Below, piece by piece: positions 22,149 to 34,837 of a DNA stretch of 64,000 nt. Made by a program: the position numbers and the translations under genes. Within the stretch, counting starts at the first letter, position 1, and each line of letters starts with the position of its first letter. The notes beneath the pieces were generated by a model. The model was not told the origin of the DNA. It searched no databases and saw only the letters and a list, made by a program, of their open reading frames with translations. This DNA comes from Helopsaltes ochotensis (lineage: Eukaryota; Chordata; Aves; Passeriformes; Locustellidae), in the NCBI GenBank assembly GCA_013400155.1, contig VXBM01001977.1, positions 1 to 64,000 of the forward strand, given 5' to 3'.

Positions 22149-25100
22149 ATGTATTTATAACAGAACAGCTTGGCTTTTAAACCCATGTCTGGCAAATCCA
22201 CAAATGCCAGAGGTTTATGTGTAAAAAGGAGACAGTGGAGTCCTTCAACTTTATTTGAATAAAGCGACAGTCCACTGGGGCACATGCTTGCAGGGTTTTC
22301 TCTTTCTTGAACCTCCTGTTTCATCCCAAAATTCTGAAGTTCAGGCTTGTGCAGACCCTTGTCTCTCTCAGGAGCCAAGCTGTCTGGGCCTGGTAACAAA
22401 CTGGGCTGCCCAAACTTTTGCTGCCCAAAGTTAGTAGACACATTAAGACCTATCTGCAAGTCGTTAACACCCATACCTTCACCCATGAAACTATTTGTAA
22501 AGACATTAGCACCCATCTTTCCTCTCACCCAGACTTACACTTCCTTTTTAGGCTACTCATTTCAACATCTGCCAAAAGAAACAAAACAGCAACTAAAGCT
22601 TTTAACCTAGAGCAGCATCACCTCCTTTGTGCACTGCAACTCCTGTTAGAAGATGCAACAAAGGCAGCTGGAGTGACAGCTGAGAGCAGTGCAGCATGAT
22701 CAACACAGAAGGAAAACAGAGCAGCTAAGTGTGAACAGGAAGATGTAGAGCAACATGAGACTAACTGCTAGTGTTTTCCAGATAGTGAAACCAATGACTA
22801 AATGCATCTAGAAAAGCGGCCACTCTGGAGCAATCACTATGGCATCACTTCACACAAAGAAAAGCTGGAATTGGTAGCTGTAAAAACCACTCTTAATTCA
22901 CTTTAAAGACAAAGTGCCTGGGGATAACTATGAACTAATCTAACCACAACCCTGTGGTGGGCCTGCAAGGTATGAGCTGTGATTTAATTTCTTCATTTCT
23001 ACAACAGCCAGTATGAAGCCTTTAAAATGAAAACTACCAAAAAATCCCTTAGAAGAATTAAGCCTACAGTGCTTAATGTTGTGATGATGGAGCAGAGTTC
23101 CACTACATAAGTTCCTGAAATTAAACCAATTCAATAGTGGGGAAAAAAATGTAGTAAAGCAAATATTGAAAAAAATAGTTGCAACAAATAAGCAATTTTA
23201 TGCTACATGGTATTTAACAAAAAAAAAATACTGTCTGTGGCACAACAGCTTGCTGATGTTACCTGTTTTCACAGGTATGTTCCTGAGGAGGCAGCACAGC
23301 TCAGCATTTTCTCATAAGACATTGACAAAGCTTGTACTGTGTTGAGGAACATGACTGGAGTTGTCTGCAACCAGCATTGCTCAGGTAGGTTTTGTTCATG
23401 TATGAATCAACTTTGCAAAACTGACTGTCCTTCGGAACCCCCTTTATGTTCCCTTCCTCCACACTCTAGTTATGGACAATGGTTTAGCTTGCAAGAAAGT
23501 CATTTACTCTTAATGCAGGACTACCTCCAAAGTGGGATTTTTACTGTTGCTGAGGAGATGGTGATGGGCCATTTCTCCCATTTGTTGTCATCAATACAAG
23601 GATTCTGTTGAATTGCTGGCTGTTGCTGCCCTGTTATTTTTTCAGATGGATTCAGCCCTTCATCCTGGTTTAGTTTTCACTTCAGGTATAATGATCACAC
23701 TCAGTCATGATCAGGCAGGTTGGGTTTCTCTAAGAATCATGCTGCAGTGCTGGAGTTCTTCTGCAGGCTGATGATACTGTTGGTATCATCACAGAAAGTG
23801 GAAATCCACTTCTGCTACTAGCATGTAAGGGCTTTAGGCAGCCCTGCTAAAAGGAGATGGTTACAGACACCAGAGAAACAACTTAAGGGATAAACAGTCC
23901 ACATCTAAACACAGTGCATGAGAAAATACAGGTCAGTAGTACAGTTATTTGGGAAATAATAATATTACATAATTCACCATGACTGGGCTGCATCTAACAT
24001 CTGGGCATACAAAGACTTACATGACCATGTCTGTCAGGCAGGCAGCAGGGTACTATCTTCTCCACACAAGTGACCTACACTGGCCAGCAGCCTTGTGGAA
24101 TGCAAGTTCCATGGCTAGACTGTCCTTTTTACCATCAAGCTGCAGAAATACTATTTGGCTAACCAAACATTACACTCACCCGTGTTCCCTCTCTCTGCCA
24201 GCTCTGTCTCTGGAGTGCACAGGGCCATGTCAATCTGTACAAGGCAGTACTGCCCCACATTCCTGTGTAGACACAGGCCTGGAAGTACTGTAAAGGCAGG
24301 AAGAGCCTCATGCCTCTCTTGTATGCACTGTCTTGAAAAACAAGGTATTGGGCAGTACCAGCCTTACAGGAACCCAGTTAGTCTTGGCAAAGGTCAAACT
24401 GGTGGTTCATGTGTGGAACTCACCACACGGTATGCAAAATGAATGCATGGGGTAATATCCTGAACAGATATGAAAAGATAGGTAGAGGCTCAGAAGCAGA
24501 AAAAAGTCTTGGTTTAACCTAAGAATGACCACAAACAGTGCTGACAGTGATCACAATCTTTATACCAGCCTTACAGTACAGTATGTTCAGGACTAAGAAA
24601 AAGCCAAATAAACCAAGACAGCAGTGGTATGGAAGAAAAAGAAACAACTTGAAAGAAAGCATGAAGACTATGTTAAACAATCAAAGAAGTTCTATTGGTG
24701 ATGATTTTTGTTATTTTTTAAAGAAGTGCAAATATTATAATAGTGCCTAAATCGGTGACCTATTGAAGTACCACTTGGCCATAGGCCTCTGACAGACTGT
24801 TTCAGCTTCTCAAAGTGTGAGTCACATCTTAGAGGTGAAAAATAACTGAAACTGAAAACATCAATGGATGCACCCAATCTCAGAAGTCTCATGCTCCCTC
24901 TTTTTTATTTAAATTAAACAATTTAAAATAATTAAATTCAATTTTAAAAAAGTAATAATTAAAATAAAATAAATTTAAACTAACTGAAAATGGTTACCTT
25001 TAAATAAATTAAAAATTAGCATTTCCAACTGCCTAGTTGTTTGTATGAATAGATTCTGGTCTCTTGCACTTTGGATGTAGAAGTACACTTAAGGAGCCTT

Positions 25101-25240
25101 TCAGCATATTTGGTGTTAGTATTTATTTTAACTGAACTGCAAGACTGATTAATTAACATTTACATTCTCATTCTCATACCTTTTACTGGCTTGAGGAAGT
25201 TTTAACTGTAAACTGCATACTTAAACCGACTGCTATGCTA
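22149..25240. other. Intergenic, no gene recognised
   Basis: Downstream of the YTHDC2 3' end. The longest open frame is 129 codons, with no recognisable similarity. An AT-only stretch sits at 24900-25015. Nothing else can be supported. Confidence 0.6.
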
Positions 25241-25463
25241 TTTTAAACCCACAGACAACTTACATGAGGTCCATTGTTTCAAATTTGTTTTGAACTTAAT
25301 TGTATTTTTAAGTATCAACTGCACACTACCGTAAGAAAAACAACTCAGCCAAAAAACAGGCTGGCAAATAAACACTGAAACAACACAATTCCCTCCTATT
25401 TTTCCACTTCTGCACAGCATGACGAAGAATGTCAGGAGGCTGTTGCATCACCTTCTTCCTCAT

Positions 25464-25469
25464 TTTATT
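25464..25469 (-). promoter_or_regulatory. Candidate polyadenylation signal of YTHDC2
   Basis: AATAAA on the minus strand about 212 bases past the YTHDC2 stop codon. Another lies near 25120. Which is used cannot be decided from sequence alone. Confidence 0.3.
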
Positions 25470-25680
25470 GTAAACATGCTGCTGGTTCTCATGGCTGATG
25501 TTACAACAACTTAAACCAGCTGAAAAAAAATCAAAATGAATAGAATATTTAGTACCAAGTGTATCTGTTCTTCCACAAGCTACAAATGAAAGACATCACT
25601 GTGATGGTACACTGTATGTGCACAGCTTTTCCTCTAACACAAAACCAGCAAGCAATGCATAACTAACTACCTCTGTTGTA

Positions 25681-25767
25681 TTACTTGGCATGCTCAGGCA
25701 GTTTTTTTCCTGCCAAAGGAATACGATCCCAAAGCTGCAGCAACTGCTCTCCAACTTGTGGTTCCAG
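25681..25767 (-). CDS. YTHDC2: YTHDC2 exon 29 (C-terminus)
   Basis: LEPQVGEQLLQLWDRIPLAG, then KKLPEHAK and stop TAA (25681-25683). By comparison with human (GQELEP) the exon should start with GAG at 25770, but the two bases before it are GG, not AG. The usable acceptor is GGGAG three bases on, which deletes one Glu codon and keeps the frame. No clear pyrimidine tract precedes it. The tail differs from human after IPL. Confidence 0.8.
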   Translation of the reverse strand: MEPQVGEQLLQLWDRIPLAGKKLPEHAK

Positions 25768-26834
25768 CTCCCAGAAATGCTCAGGAAATCAGGGAAGTTA
25801 CCTGCACTGCTACTGTTGAGCATACAGAAGCTATTTATTACTGAATTGTTAGATGAGGTTGCTGGTGAGATTGCTTTCAGCCTTTCTAGAATACCTCATC
25901 CCTTTTGCTAATTGGGACAAACAGCGCAAGGTTTTCTTACTAGGGCTCAGCAGGAATTAAAAACTTTCATAAGCCATCCTGGCCTACAGGCTGTTTGGAA
26001 TGTTTTCATCCACAGTGAGATGTCAGTTCTCACAAAGATAATTTCTAGTGAATACACTACCACCATACACAGATGGTACCAGATACTTTGAACCTCCCAC
26101 AGATCAGTCACTTACTAACTAAAGATCATTATTTTCCACATATTTTAAGTTGAATTCCATCAACTGTGGTGGAGAATGTGGAAAGAGAGGTCACAGGAAA
26201 TACAGTGGCTGTCCTTTCCTTCTGCTTCTCCTTGCCTCCAGTTTCTTACAACTGTAGAGAGGTTTTGGAGAAGAGAAGGTGATACAAAAAATTTTACCTG
26301 TTGAATCGTCATGTTCCCAGAGGGGATGGGGGGAGGGCAGAAACTGCCATGCAGAAAGTTTTTGCCAAGTTTTTGGCTTTTTGTAGTTGCATTTAACAAT
26401 ACAAGAACTGTCCTAAGCTTTACTCGGCCTCAAACCTCAGGATTCTCTTCAGGCTTTACAGAAAAATCTTGTAATTATGAGCAGTTATTTGGGTGTGACA
26501 GACTATCCAAGAGAACACATCTCAACCAAACAGGGCAGAAACCTCCAGAACTATATTACAAACCAAAAACCAAGCCCAACAACTTATTTTTGGAAGTATT
26601 CATCTTTAAATAATATTTTAAACACATAAGCAAGAAATTGTTTTGATTTTATAAAAACAAGTCCATTACTTCAGCAGTAATTCTGCATTAGCTAAAGATA
26701 CAATACACCAATGAACTGTGAATTCAGATTAGCAGATACACAAACAAGTGGAGATAAATGTCAAGACTGAAGAAGCTAATAAAAAATACACAATTCTACC
26801 AAGTGAAGAAAACTTTAGAAGAGAGTAACATTAC

Positions 26835-27017
26835 CTGGCCATCTCTACTTATCTGTACTTTCTTACTATCATTCCATGGGTTGAGCGAATGGTGTGCAAA
26901 CTGAAAAGGAATGCTTTCTTTTCGGATCCAGTCCACCTTAAATACACCTCCAAAACCAGCAGACCCCCAGTCTTGACTTTTCTCACACCCAATTGCTGAA
27001 CTCATTCTAACAAAACC
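26835..27017 (-). CDS. YTHDC2: YTHDC2 exon 28 (YTH domain, second half)
   Basis: GFVRMSSAIGCEKSQDWGSA, GGVFKVDWIRKESIPFQF and VQISRDGQ, with the second cage region intact. Acceptor TCCCAG, donor CAG|GTAATG. Confidence 0.95.
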
Positions 27018-28577
27018 CTGGGACAAAAATTGAAATATGAAAAAACAGACATTATGAGACCATATCTGTCTATGGTAGAATGAGATAAACAACTGAACTT
27101 CCTATGAAACTTTCTAAGTAGCGTCAAAGTGATCCACACACTCTCCACCATGAAGCTGGAGCTTCCAAAATGTTTACATCTAGAAAGCTAGAAGTATCCT
27201 TTCTTTTTCCACTTCAAATATGCCTTGTAGGGTTTGACCATATGGAATGTCTCTCAATGACAAAATTATCACCAGAGGTTTTTTGAGCTTTGTAACAGAT
27301 TAAAAAGTTCTTGCATAACCACCTGTAGCAGAAGGAAATCAAGATGAATATTCTACTACAGTATAGTCTACTAGATATTCATATTCTCTGTTACTTGTAG
27401 GTAATTTTTGCAGAAATACATTTGTTTTTTCTCATGTTCCCTCTATGCTAACAAACTTTCACACAGAATTAGGAAAGCGTAGCTGTTCTTCAAAGAAAAA
27501 AGTCAAAGTTGCTTTTATTTCCTTCTTTGGTGAAGCTGGATGAAATTCCAACATGACAAGTATTCAAAAAGAAAATGAATGAAACCCCAAACCCAAGACA
27601 GCATCTAACTGACTTAAGGACATCCTGATTTACCCACATACCAAACAAACAGAAAATAAACTCAACCCCACACACAATGTATCAACTATTCAGGTGAATT
27701 TATGCATTTAGGACTTAGCAGTCCAGAAGATGCAGCTCACCATGTAAATTACCTGCATACACTGCTGTTTTAAGACAAGCAGTCCTTGATAGCTCAAGCC
27801 AGACTTAAATGAGAATTAATAAAAGGAACAGTATAAAAAATAAATGTGAAATAGAAAGACACAGCTGGGGAAAGAGAAGATTAATAGGGAAGTTAAGCTC
27901 ACATCCCCATGAAGGTGCAGTGCACCGTCAAAACTGGAAGGGCAGGGCAAGGCCAACCACCTACTGACTTTAACGTGTCTTCCCTTCCTCACTTCTTTGT
28001 CTGAGAGCACCAGTGCAACAGCCCATTTTACGTATCAACTGACTTGCTGAAAATTAATTTCCAGTATTTTTCCCATTTGCCAGACTATTGGATATAATTA
28101 CATTACACACAATGAATATACGTATGTAATACAATATATGTATTATATGTATTAGATATGTACTACATACATATGTAATAACATTACATTGTATGTAATA
28201 CGTCACTGCAATTCTTTAGTGGTATTGCCAAGGCAGCTGTGTTTTGGTTGGTTCATTAGATTTTAAGTTCAGATGACTTTTACAAATAGGTTATATATGA
28301 AGAAGTAAGTTGAACTTTCTTTACCTGAATTTTTTTACAACTGAATTTAGCTGGATCACAGCTAACCTGCAACTCTGAACTAGTAGGTAAAGTTCTGAAC
28401 TTCAAACTGACCATAGATTTGACCAACAAACTGTTGACAAATATCTCACTGAATATGAAGTCAAGACACAGCTCTGGAGGAATCATGGCCACTTCCTAAC
28501 TGGAAGTGAATAAAACCAGTTTTTATCAAAATTTTAGTAAAGAAATGTATGAGTTTCTTTGTTTTAGAAAGCTGTGA

Positions 28578-28629
28578 CTTGACTGTAACTGCTTGCTTGA
28601 CTGTAACTGCTTGCTTGACTGTAACTGCT
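28578..28629. repeat. 18-bp tandem repeat, three copies
   Basis: CTTGACTGTAACTGCTTG repeats three times with the last copy slightly shortened. Lies in YTHDC2 intron 27. Confidence 0.95.
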
Positions 28630-28969
28630 CACTCACAAAATTACACATTTTCGGCATGCAAACAGTAGCAATCCCCTACTTGTTAGAATTTTTTTTCTGG
28701 TTGTTGTTGTTTTAGAGGATTACTGTAGGGTACAAACATTCTTCTGACTCATGATATTTGGAGGCAATTGTGTCAGCATTTGAGGGACAAGCATATTTCA
28801 GAGGAGAATGAAATACTCTTACTTCAGCAAGCACAAACATTTGCGCATTGCTCTGCTTCTCAGAAAGTCAGAAGTCATAGGCAGAGCTGTCCACACTACA
28901 CACAGTCATTTGCGGCACCCTCCTAAAACATCAACCGCTGCTAATATTTAGTTTTACATTAAGACTCAC

Positions 28970-29173
28970 CTGAAAGCATCCAGACCCTTGAACAGAAAAT
29001 ATTAAGTAAACCATGCTGCTCTCCCAAAAGGCTCCATTCAGTTTCCGTTCATTACTTGGCGTAGTGGACCATATTCCCTTCTGCTGAGAAATATCAATGT
29101 TTTGCAAGTTGCTGCTTTTCATTATGAAGTACCGAACTGGCATATTTTGTCTTGGTGAAGGAGATTTGCAACC
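28970..29173 (-). CDS. YTHDC2: YTHDC2 exon 27 (YTH domain, first half)
   Basis: MPVRYFIMKSSNLQNIDISQ, QKGIWSTTPSNERKLNGAFW and VYLIFSVQGSGCFQ. The first aromatic-cage tryptophan (GIWST) is present. Acceptor CTCCAG, donor CAG|GTGAGT. Confidence 0.95.
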
Positions 29174-29755
29174 CTGGAGAAAATAAATTAAATTAATAAA
29201 TGCAATAAAATAAAACAGGCTTTATTTCTGAAGTTTTACACACATGAAGATAGAAATCCCTTGACTGTGCTCCTCCCTTTCTCCTCCAGGTTCTAGAAGA
29301 AACATAAATCTATCAGCTGGTCCTGTCTGAAATGGATTTAAATGTATTTCACATCTATTTTACATTTTTTAAGTACTTTTCAAAATAGTAAGTTATCCAT
29401 GAGGGGCAGAAAACAAGTAGAGCAGAATAGGACAAAAAAGTCTAGTGATTAATTATAATTGGTTTATAGTCTGACACACCTTGAGATGACACCAAAATTA
29501 ATCATCCTAGACTGCAGCCTACAATACAGTACTCATATTTCTACCTTCTTTCTTCTTCCTTTTGCAGTGCCAGAATTTAAAAGCTGAAAGACTCAAGAGG
29601 CATTACTAAATCCTCCAATGAGTCCATGAAGTTTCCTCTCAGTGATGTATTTAGTGTTACTGCAGTTTACTATTCAAGTATATAGGGACAACTATTACAA
29701 TAACCTCATTAAAAATGTGTGCTTTGTTAAAATAACCATCACAAAAAACACCAAG

Positions 29756-30100
29756 TGTCACAGTGCAGCTGGTCTGTAGCTGCCAGATAAACTGAGCCCT
29801 ATTGGACCCCCAACCTCAACCACCTAGAAGAAAAACAAGTCCCCAGCTATGGTACAGATAGGTTGGATTCAAACCTACACAGGGTTTCCATTCCAGCCAA
29901 CTCCATTTGATCCTAATTGCAGACATATCACTGGCCAGAGAGCTGGGCGGCGCAGAGATCCCAACCAATCAGCTACCAAGCCTGGGAAATTTGAACCCCC
30001 AATTTAAGGGGGCAACCATAATAAATCTTGGCTGTTTGTTGATGACCCCCCAAGAGCTCTGTTGTGTGTCTGTCTCCAACCAACGACCCCTAATGTAATA
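29756..30100 (+). mobile_element. Solo LTR in YTHDC2 intron 26
   Basis: A 345-bp relative of 10629-10957, starting TGTCACAGTGCAGCTGG. It has AATAAA at 30020-30025 and a tail TGTCTCCAACCAACGACC. The flanks ACCAAG and CCCAAG form a 6-bp duplication with one mismatch. The terminal CA is TA here. It is antisense to YTHDC2. Confidence 0.75.
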
Positions 30101-30534
30101 CCCAAGCAGTCATAATAAGGCAGATAACACAATACTTAAAGAGAATCAGTATCAATGTATGCTATTACAGAAACAGAGAAAGGTAAAATCCGAAAACTTC
30201 ATGAGTGCATATACAATATACTAATTCAGTTGAAAAAAATTAATACACCTTTGTTGTTTATTAGAACAATTTTTTTTAAAAAATCACATTTCTTCTACTT
30301 TGGATAGCTTAACCTCAGCAGTCCACAAATACTATTTTTACTGTTTTAAACTAGTGTAACAAGGATATTTAGTCTAGATTTTAAGTTCCAGAAGGAAGTA
30401 TTATGCAGCTGTTATAAATTAAAAGTTAAGTTAGGTTCCTTATTTATCAGTAAAATACCTAATAGTTGCAGAATGATATCACCAAGAACTTATATTACTC
30501 TTGAAGAGCAGAGTGATATGTTTGAGAACTCTAC

Positions 30535-30709
30535 CTTTCCAGATACTGGAGAAGGACTAGCACAGGGGCTGGGATAGCTACTGCTGTCTGCAGGCTTCAC
30601 TGAGGACTGAGCTGATCTGTCATCTGAAAATCGTTTGCAGAGCAAAATGTCTTTTTCTTTGTACTTCTTTGGCTGGTGGAGTGCAGGAGAGGTAGATTTC
30701 ACTGAAACT
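30535..30709 (-). CDS. YTHDC2: YTHDC2 exon 26 (linker)
   Basis: KSTSPALHQPKKYKEKDILL and DSSSYPSPCASPSPVSGK, the disordered proline/serine linker before the YTH domain. Acceptor TTTTAG, donor AAG|GTAGAG. Confidence 0.92.
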
Positions 30710-31108
30710 CTAAAAAGGACATCCCTTGAGTTTCACAAGCAGTCACTGAACAATTTACATCGACCTGTCAGCCTACTGCATAACCACGTGCTATGCAGCA
30801 ACTACAAAATGCATTAAACCCTAACTAAAAAACCCATACGTATCATGCATTGTTTTTTAATGCTACTGTTAAACTTCTTCTGCTACTTCTCAAAGATCAC
30901 TATTCACAGACAATATTCCTGACTACTCTCTCTAACAGCAGGCCCATGTATGAAATACTTCTCAGTGGGATTGCAATGCAGCATACAACAGGATAACCTT
31001 TCAACTGTATTTCCACTGTTTCCACCTCCTTATTACCAGCAGAAATTTAGGTGATGCTTGTATACATAAATTGCAACCTACAGTGAGCAGAGGACCTCAA
31101 TATCTTAC

Positions 31109-31398
31109 TTTTCAGCATTAGAGGAGTCAGACAATTCCGTTTCTGTTGAGCTTTTTCTACTGTTGGTCGACTTCCATGTAGATGCCAAAGGAAGTTCTTC
31201 ACAAGTCACAGGTCTTGGTCTCTGGCCAATTCCTGAAGGCTGCTGCAGACCTGCAGACTGTTCCTCAGCACTCAGAACAGCTGTAATTGCTCTTACAGTT
31301 GTTTCATCAACCTGAGACCATGGTTTAGAAGGAGCTCGCATACAATGCAGGAACAAACTGTGCCACTTCTGCCTGAGTTGCAACAGCATACCAGCAGC
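31109..31398 (-). CDS. YTHDC2: YTHDC2 exon 25
   Basis: LLQLRQKWHSLFLHCMRAPS, KPWSQVDETTVRAITAVLSA and EEQSAGLQQPSGIGQRPRP, then a serine-rich linker. Acceptor TTACAG, donor GAAAA|GTAAGA. Confidence 0.94.
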
Positions 31399-32149
31399 CT
31401 GTAATGAATTCCAATTCTGTTACAGACTGATGAAAATTAGACCAGTCAGGTAAGAGAACCCTATCTCTTTCCTATGAGGCAGCACCTGGCATTCTAATAT
31501 AAACAGGCTCCAAAATGACTAGTCCTGGGGAGGGGCAACAATTAATATTTAAACTAAGATGTTAATTTATTTTCCATTCCTTGGGTGCAAGGTAATTTTT
31601 GAAAAAATTCATTTAGCTTTTTACAATACTTAACATTGTATTGTAAATCCACAGACTTTTTTTCCTTTCTATCTTTCTAGAAAACCCAATCTTTTCATGC
31701 CTTATGCCCTTCCTCTCAAATCAGTCTATATTCATGCACTCTGCAGTTGTACCTGAGGGAAATGAGCTAGATCTAAGTGACATTTTTCTTACGCAGACTT
31801 CTGCTCAAATGTGATGACTAAATTCAGAAGACTATAGTCTAATTCCCATGTTTTCAAAAATGCTTCCATTAAAACAAATTTTTAAAAATCACTCTTTTGG
31901 ACATGTCTAGAAGAGACAGTATTATTATTAGAGCTGGTAAGGTCAAGTGTTTCATAACCCATAAACCACCTCCTACCATAGCCACAGCTTCTCAATGACC
32001 TAAAGACTTCTATTTCAAAGAGGTTATCCTTCCAAAATCTGACAGCAACTTTCTTTCAGCAACTGCAGCTTCAAGTGCTCCTTTTCTGATCCAATTTTGG
32101 TTATCCTCTCAGAGAAAGAAAAACACAATACACCAATGTGACTGTTCTC

Positions 32150-32500
32150 TCAGCTCCTGCTTAGATTTTGGCTATCCCAGATCGTGCCATTGTGCTACTG
32201 TGCTACGGCCTGATGGAGCACAATGCAGGCAGGACGGGAGGCCAGAAGGAGCTGAAGGGCCATTATGGAGCCATTGTCACCTGCAGCTTGCTGTCCTCTG
32301 CAGCCATTATCTTTTGTCTGGCAGTCTCTTTAGAATCTACTGACTTGTGGAAAGGGACACAACTGCCAAGCTCAGACATATAAAACATCATGCTGCCCAG
32401 AAAGTTCTTGAAGCAGATCCAATGGCATCTGGACTGCTGAGGCTTTCCTGCTCCCTCACGTGATAGACAGGACACCCACACCAAGATGGAGGAAGAGGGA
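32150..32500. other. GC-richer unidentified segment in YTHDC2 intron 24
   Basis: Stands out from the AT-rich intron. The plus strand is open for 71 codons from 32168, and 32381-32437 reads open in another frame. It is not recognised as an LTR, CR1 or known exon, and may be an old retroposed or repeat fragment. Confidence 0.3.
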
Positions 32501-32823
32501 TGAGCACCATTGACTTAGGTGACTAATTATTATTTTTATTTTTGCTCATAGGTAAAAGAATTGAAAGGTATGGATAATAGATTATGAAACCTTGCAACTT
32601 GGATGTTGAATACATGAATTCACACGACAGACAACTCTGGGCCAAAGCAGATGGAAGCCCTTTAATTCTTCATGAGCTTATGAAGTAATGGTTAAATTAG
32701 AGTATGTATTTTGAGAGATCCAAACAGACCATGACATTCTTAGAGAAAATATTACAAAAACCTTTTCTTATCTTTTTACAATTCTTCTACATAAAGCAAA
32801 CCCAGCAGTGATTTCTTACTTAC

Positions 32824-32933
32824 TTCAGAGTCCAGTTTGAGATGGAGCCATTCATCCAGCTTCAGTAGTGCCAGATTAGCAATTGTTTTATCCTCCATCT
32901 CACTGTCACTGCTATCATTAGATACCCCTCCCC
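32824..32933 (-). CDS. YTHDC2: YTHDC2 exon 24
   Basis: SNDSSDSEMEDKTIANLALL and KLDEWLHLKLDSE. Acceptor ATTCAG, donor GAA|GTAAGT. Confidence 0.9.
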
Positions 32934-34028
32934 CTGAATTAAAGCAAAAGGTGCATTAGCATTTCTATGTTATTTCTACTTATATACAAAAACCTGAACA
33001 CTACTGTATTACCAGCAATAAATACTTTTCCTTCTAAAATTGACCTCAAAATGTAAATATTTGTAAAAATACTCCTTCTTTTCTGCAAACACACTGAAAA
33101 GTCTTCGCTCCAGATAGCAGCAATCAAGTACCCAGACCTGCTGAAGGTCCTACTATGTAAAAACCTGTACTGATGTGATCTGACTCAACGATGTACCTTC
33201 ACCAGTATTCACAAGCCACTTTGCAACTTTTGCCCAAAGCTGTTTGTAAAATTGCACGTGGCTCTATTTCCTAGTAAAACAGCAGATTTAATGACATAGT
33301 AAGAAAAAATATATATATATAACTATTAATTAGGAATCTTTATTTTCCTAAAGTTCAATTCAATCAGCATGAACACTATTCTAAAATTAACAGTTTAAAA
33401 GCAAGACAGGAAAGCTTCAGAAATAAACTGGACTTTTAGTTTGATTCAAACTATGGGAACTAGCAGCAGTTATTTCTGCTTTCATTCCAACAGGACTCAA
33501 TTTAAATACTAAAAAAAAGGAAATTTCTATATATTCTCTATTACTTACAGTTAATTGTACAGCTAATTGACATTAAAAATTACTAGGAGACCATATCTTG
33601 AAAATGCGTGTGTCAGCTAGACGCAACATGACTTGTTTGCCATATTGATTGTTTCTAAATTATTCAGTTTGAATAATCTGGTTAAAAATATGAAATAAAG
33701 TAGTCTGTAGAAAAAGAACATACATACTACATTTCTTAGTACCAGTACTATTATTAGACATTGTGGCGGCATTCTTCCCTTATTGGACATGTCCATAATT
33801 TATGGACATGAATGTGTAAGGAATCCCAGAACTGAGAGATTTGTTACAGAACCTACAAACTATTCCTGAATAGCTACAGGAATTATAACACTCTTTTTTT
33901 CAGAATATGTTTTATAACGTTCTTGTTTTCAGAATCAGCCAATATATGTATTAGATATTACTGAAAGCTTTCCATGTCACACACCAGTGAATACCAATGG
34001 AAACATTTAAAATCCAGACTCAGTGTAC

Positions 34029-34224
34029 CTCGAAAGGATGAAGATGCCTGCAAGGCATTACTTGGCAGTCTGGCTGGTGCCCAGAAGAGGGACACGGTAA
34101 CAGGTGTCACAACAGAGCAGCACCTGATGTTTGCTGTCTTATGAGCTCTTATCATTTCATCATATATAATCCAATCTGTAGGGAGGGCCTGGATGGCTGC
34201 AGCTTGTCCATTTTCTGGGACAAT
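34029..34224 (-). CDS. YTHDC2: YTHDC2 exon 23
   Basis: ENGQAAAIQALPTDWIIYDE, ANIRCCSVVTPVTV and a less conserved FWAPARLPSNALQ. Acceptor GCACAG, donor CGAG|GTACAC. Confidence 0.92.
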
Positions 34225-34309
34225 CTGTGCAAGAACAGATAAGACTAGGCTATTATACCCTTTACTTGTAATTAACATAGATTTTAACATATTTCTCATT
34301 TTATCCGGA

Positions 34310-34466
34310 GACATTGTGGATGCCTCAACCTGGCAGTGTTCAAGGCCAGGCTGGGTGGGGCTCTGAGCAACCTGGACTAGTGGAAGGTGTCCCTGCCCAT
34401 GGCAGGGGGTTGGAATGAGGTAAGCTTTAAGGTCCCTTCCAACCCAAACCATTCTATGATTCTATA
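34310..34466 (+). mobile_element. CR1 LINE 3' end
   Basis: Typical CR1 tail: TGTTCAAGGCCAGGCTGG, GGTGTCCCTGCCCATGGCAG, GGTCCCTTCCAACCCAAACC and the terminal CATTCTATGATTCTAT. It is 5'-truncated, lies in YTHDC2 intron 22 and is antisense to the gene. Confidence 0.95.
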
Positions 34467-34837
34467 TTTTGAGAAATAAATAATTAGGTATAATTAATTA
34501 ATAAATAATCAGGTATAATTATATACATATAAAAATATACATGCAAATAAAAAAGCATGAGAAAATTCAACCAGATTCACAAATCATCCTACTATGATAA
34601 AACAAAATATTTTGCTTTAAAAAGAAATGTTAAAAAAAAGTTTCAGAACAGAACTTCTGGTTTTTAAGAGTAGTGATCATTTTATCTTTAAAATAATTTT
34701 ATGACTAGGGGCATTTTTTTGCCATTTTGCCTCGTTCCATCTAGAGAAAGGACTAATTTAAACAACAGAAAAATGAACCAACTTCAATTCTATCAGCTTG
34801 TTAGAAACATATTTTCTAAAGTTGTAGTGTTAGATGC

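Noticed and set aside
28090..28200. TA-rich stretch with repeated ATGTAATA motifs
   Set aside because: Low-complexity intron sequence with irregular units; no satellite, CRISPR-like or regulatory structure.
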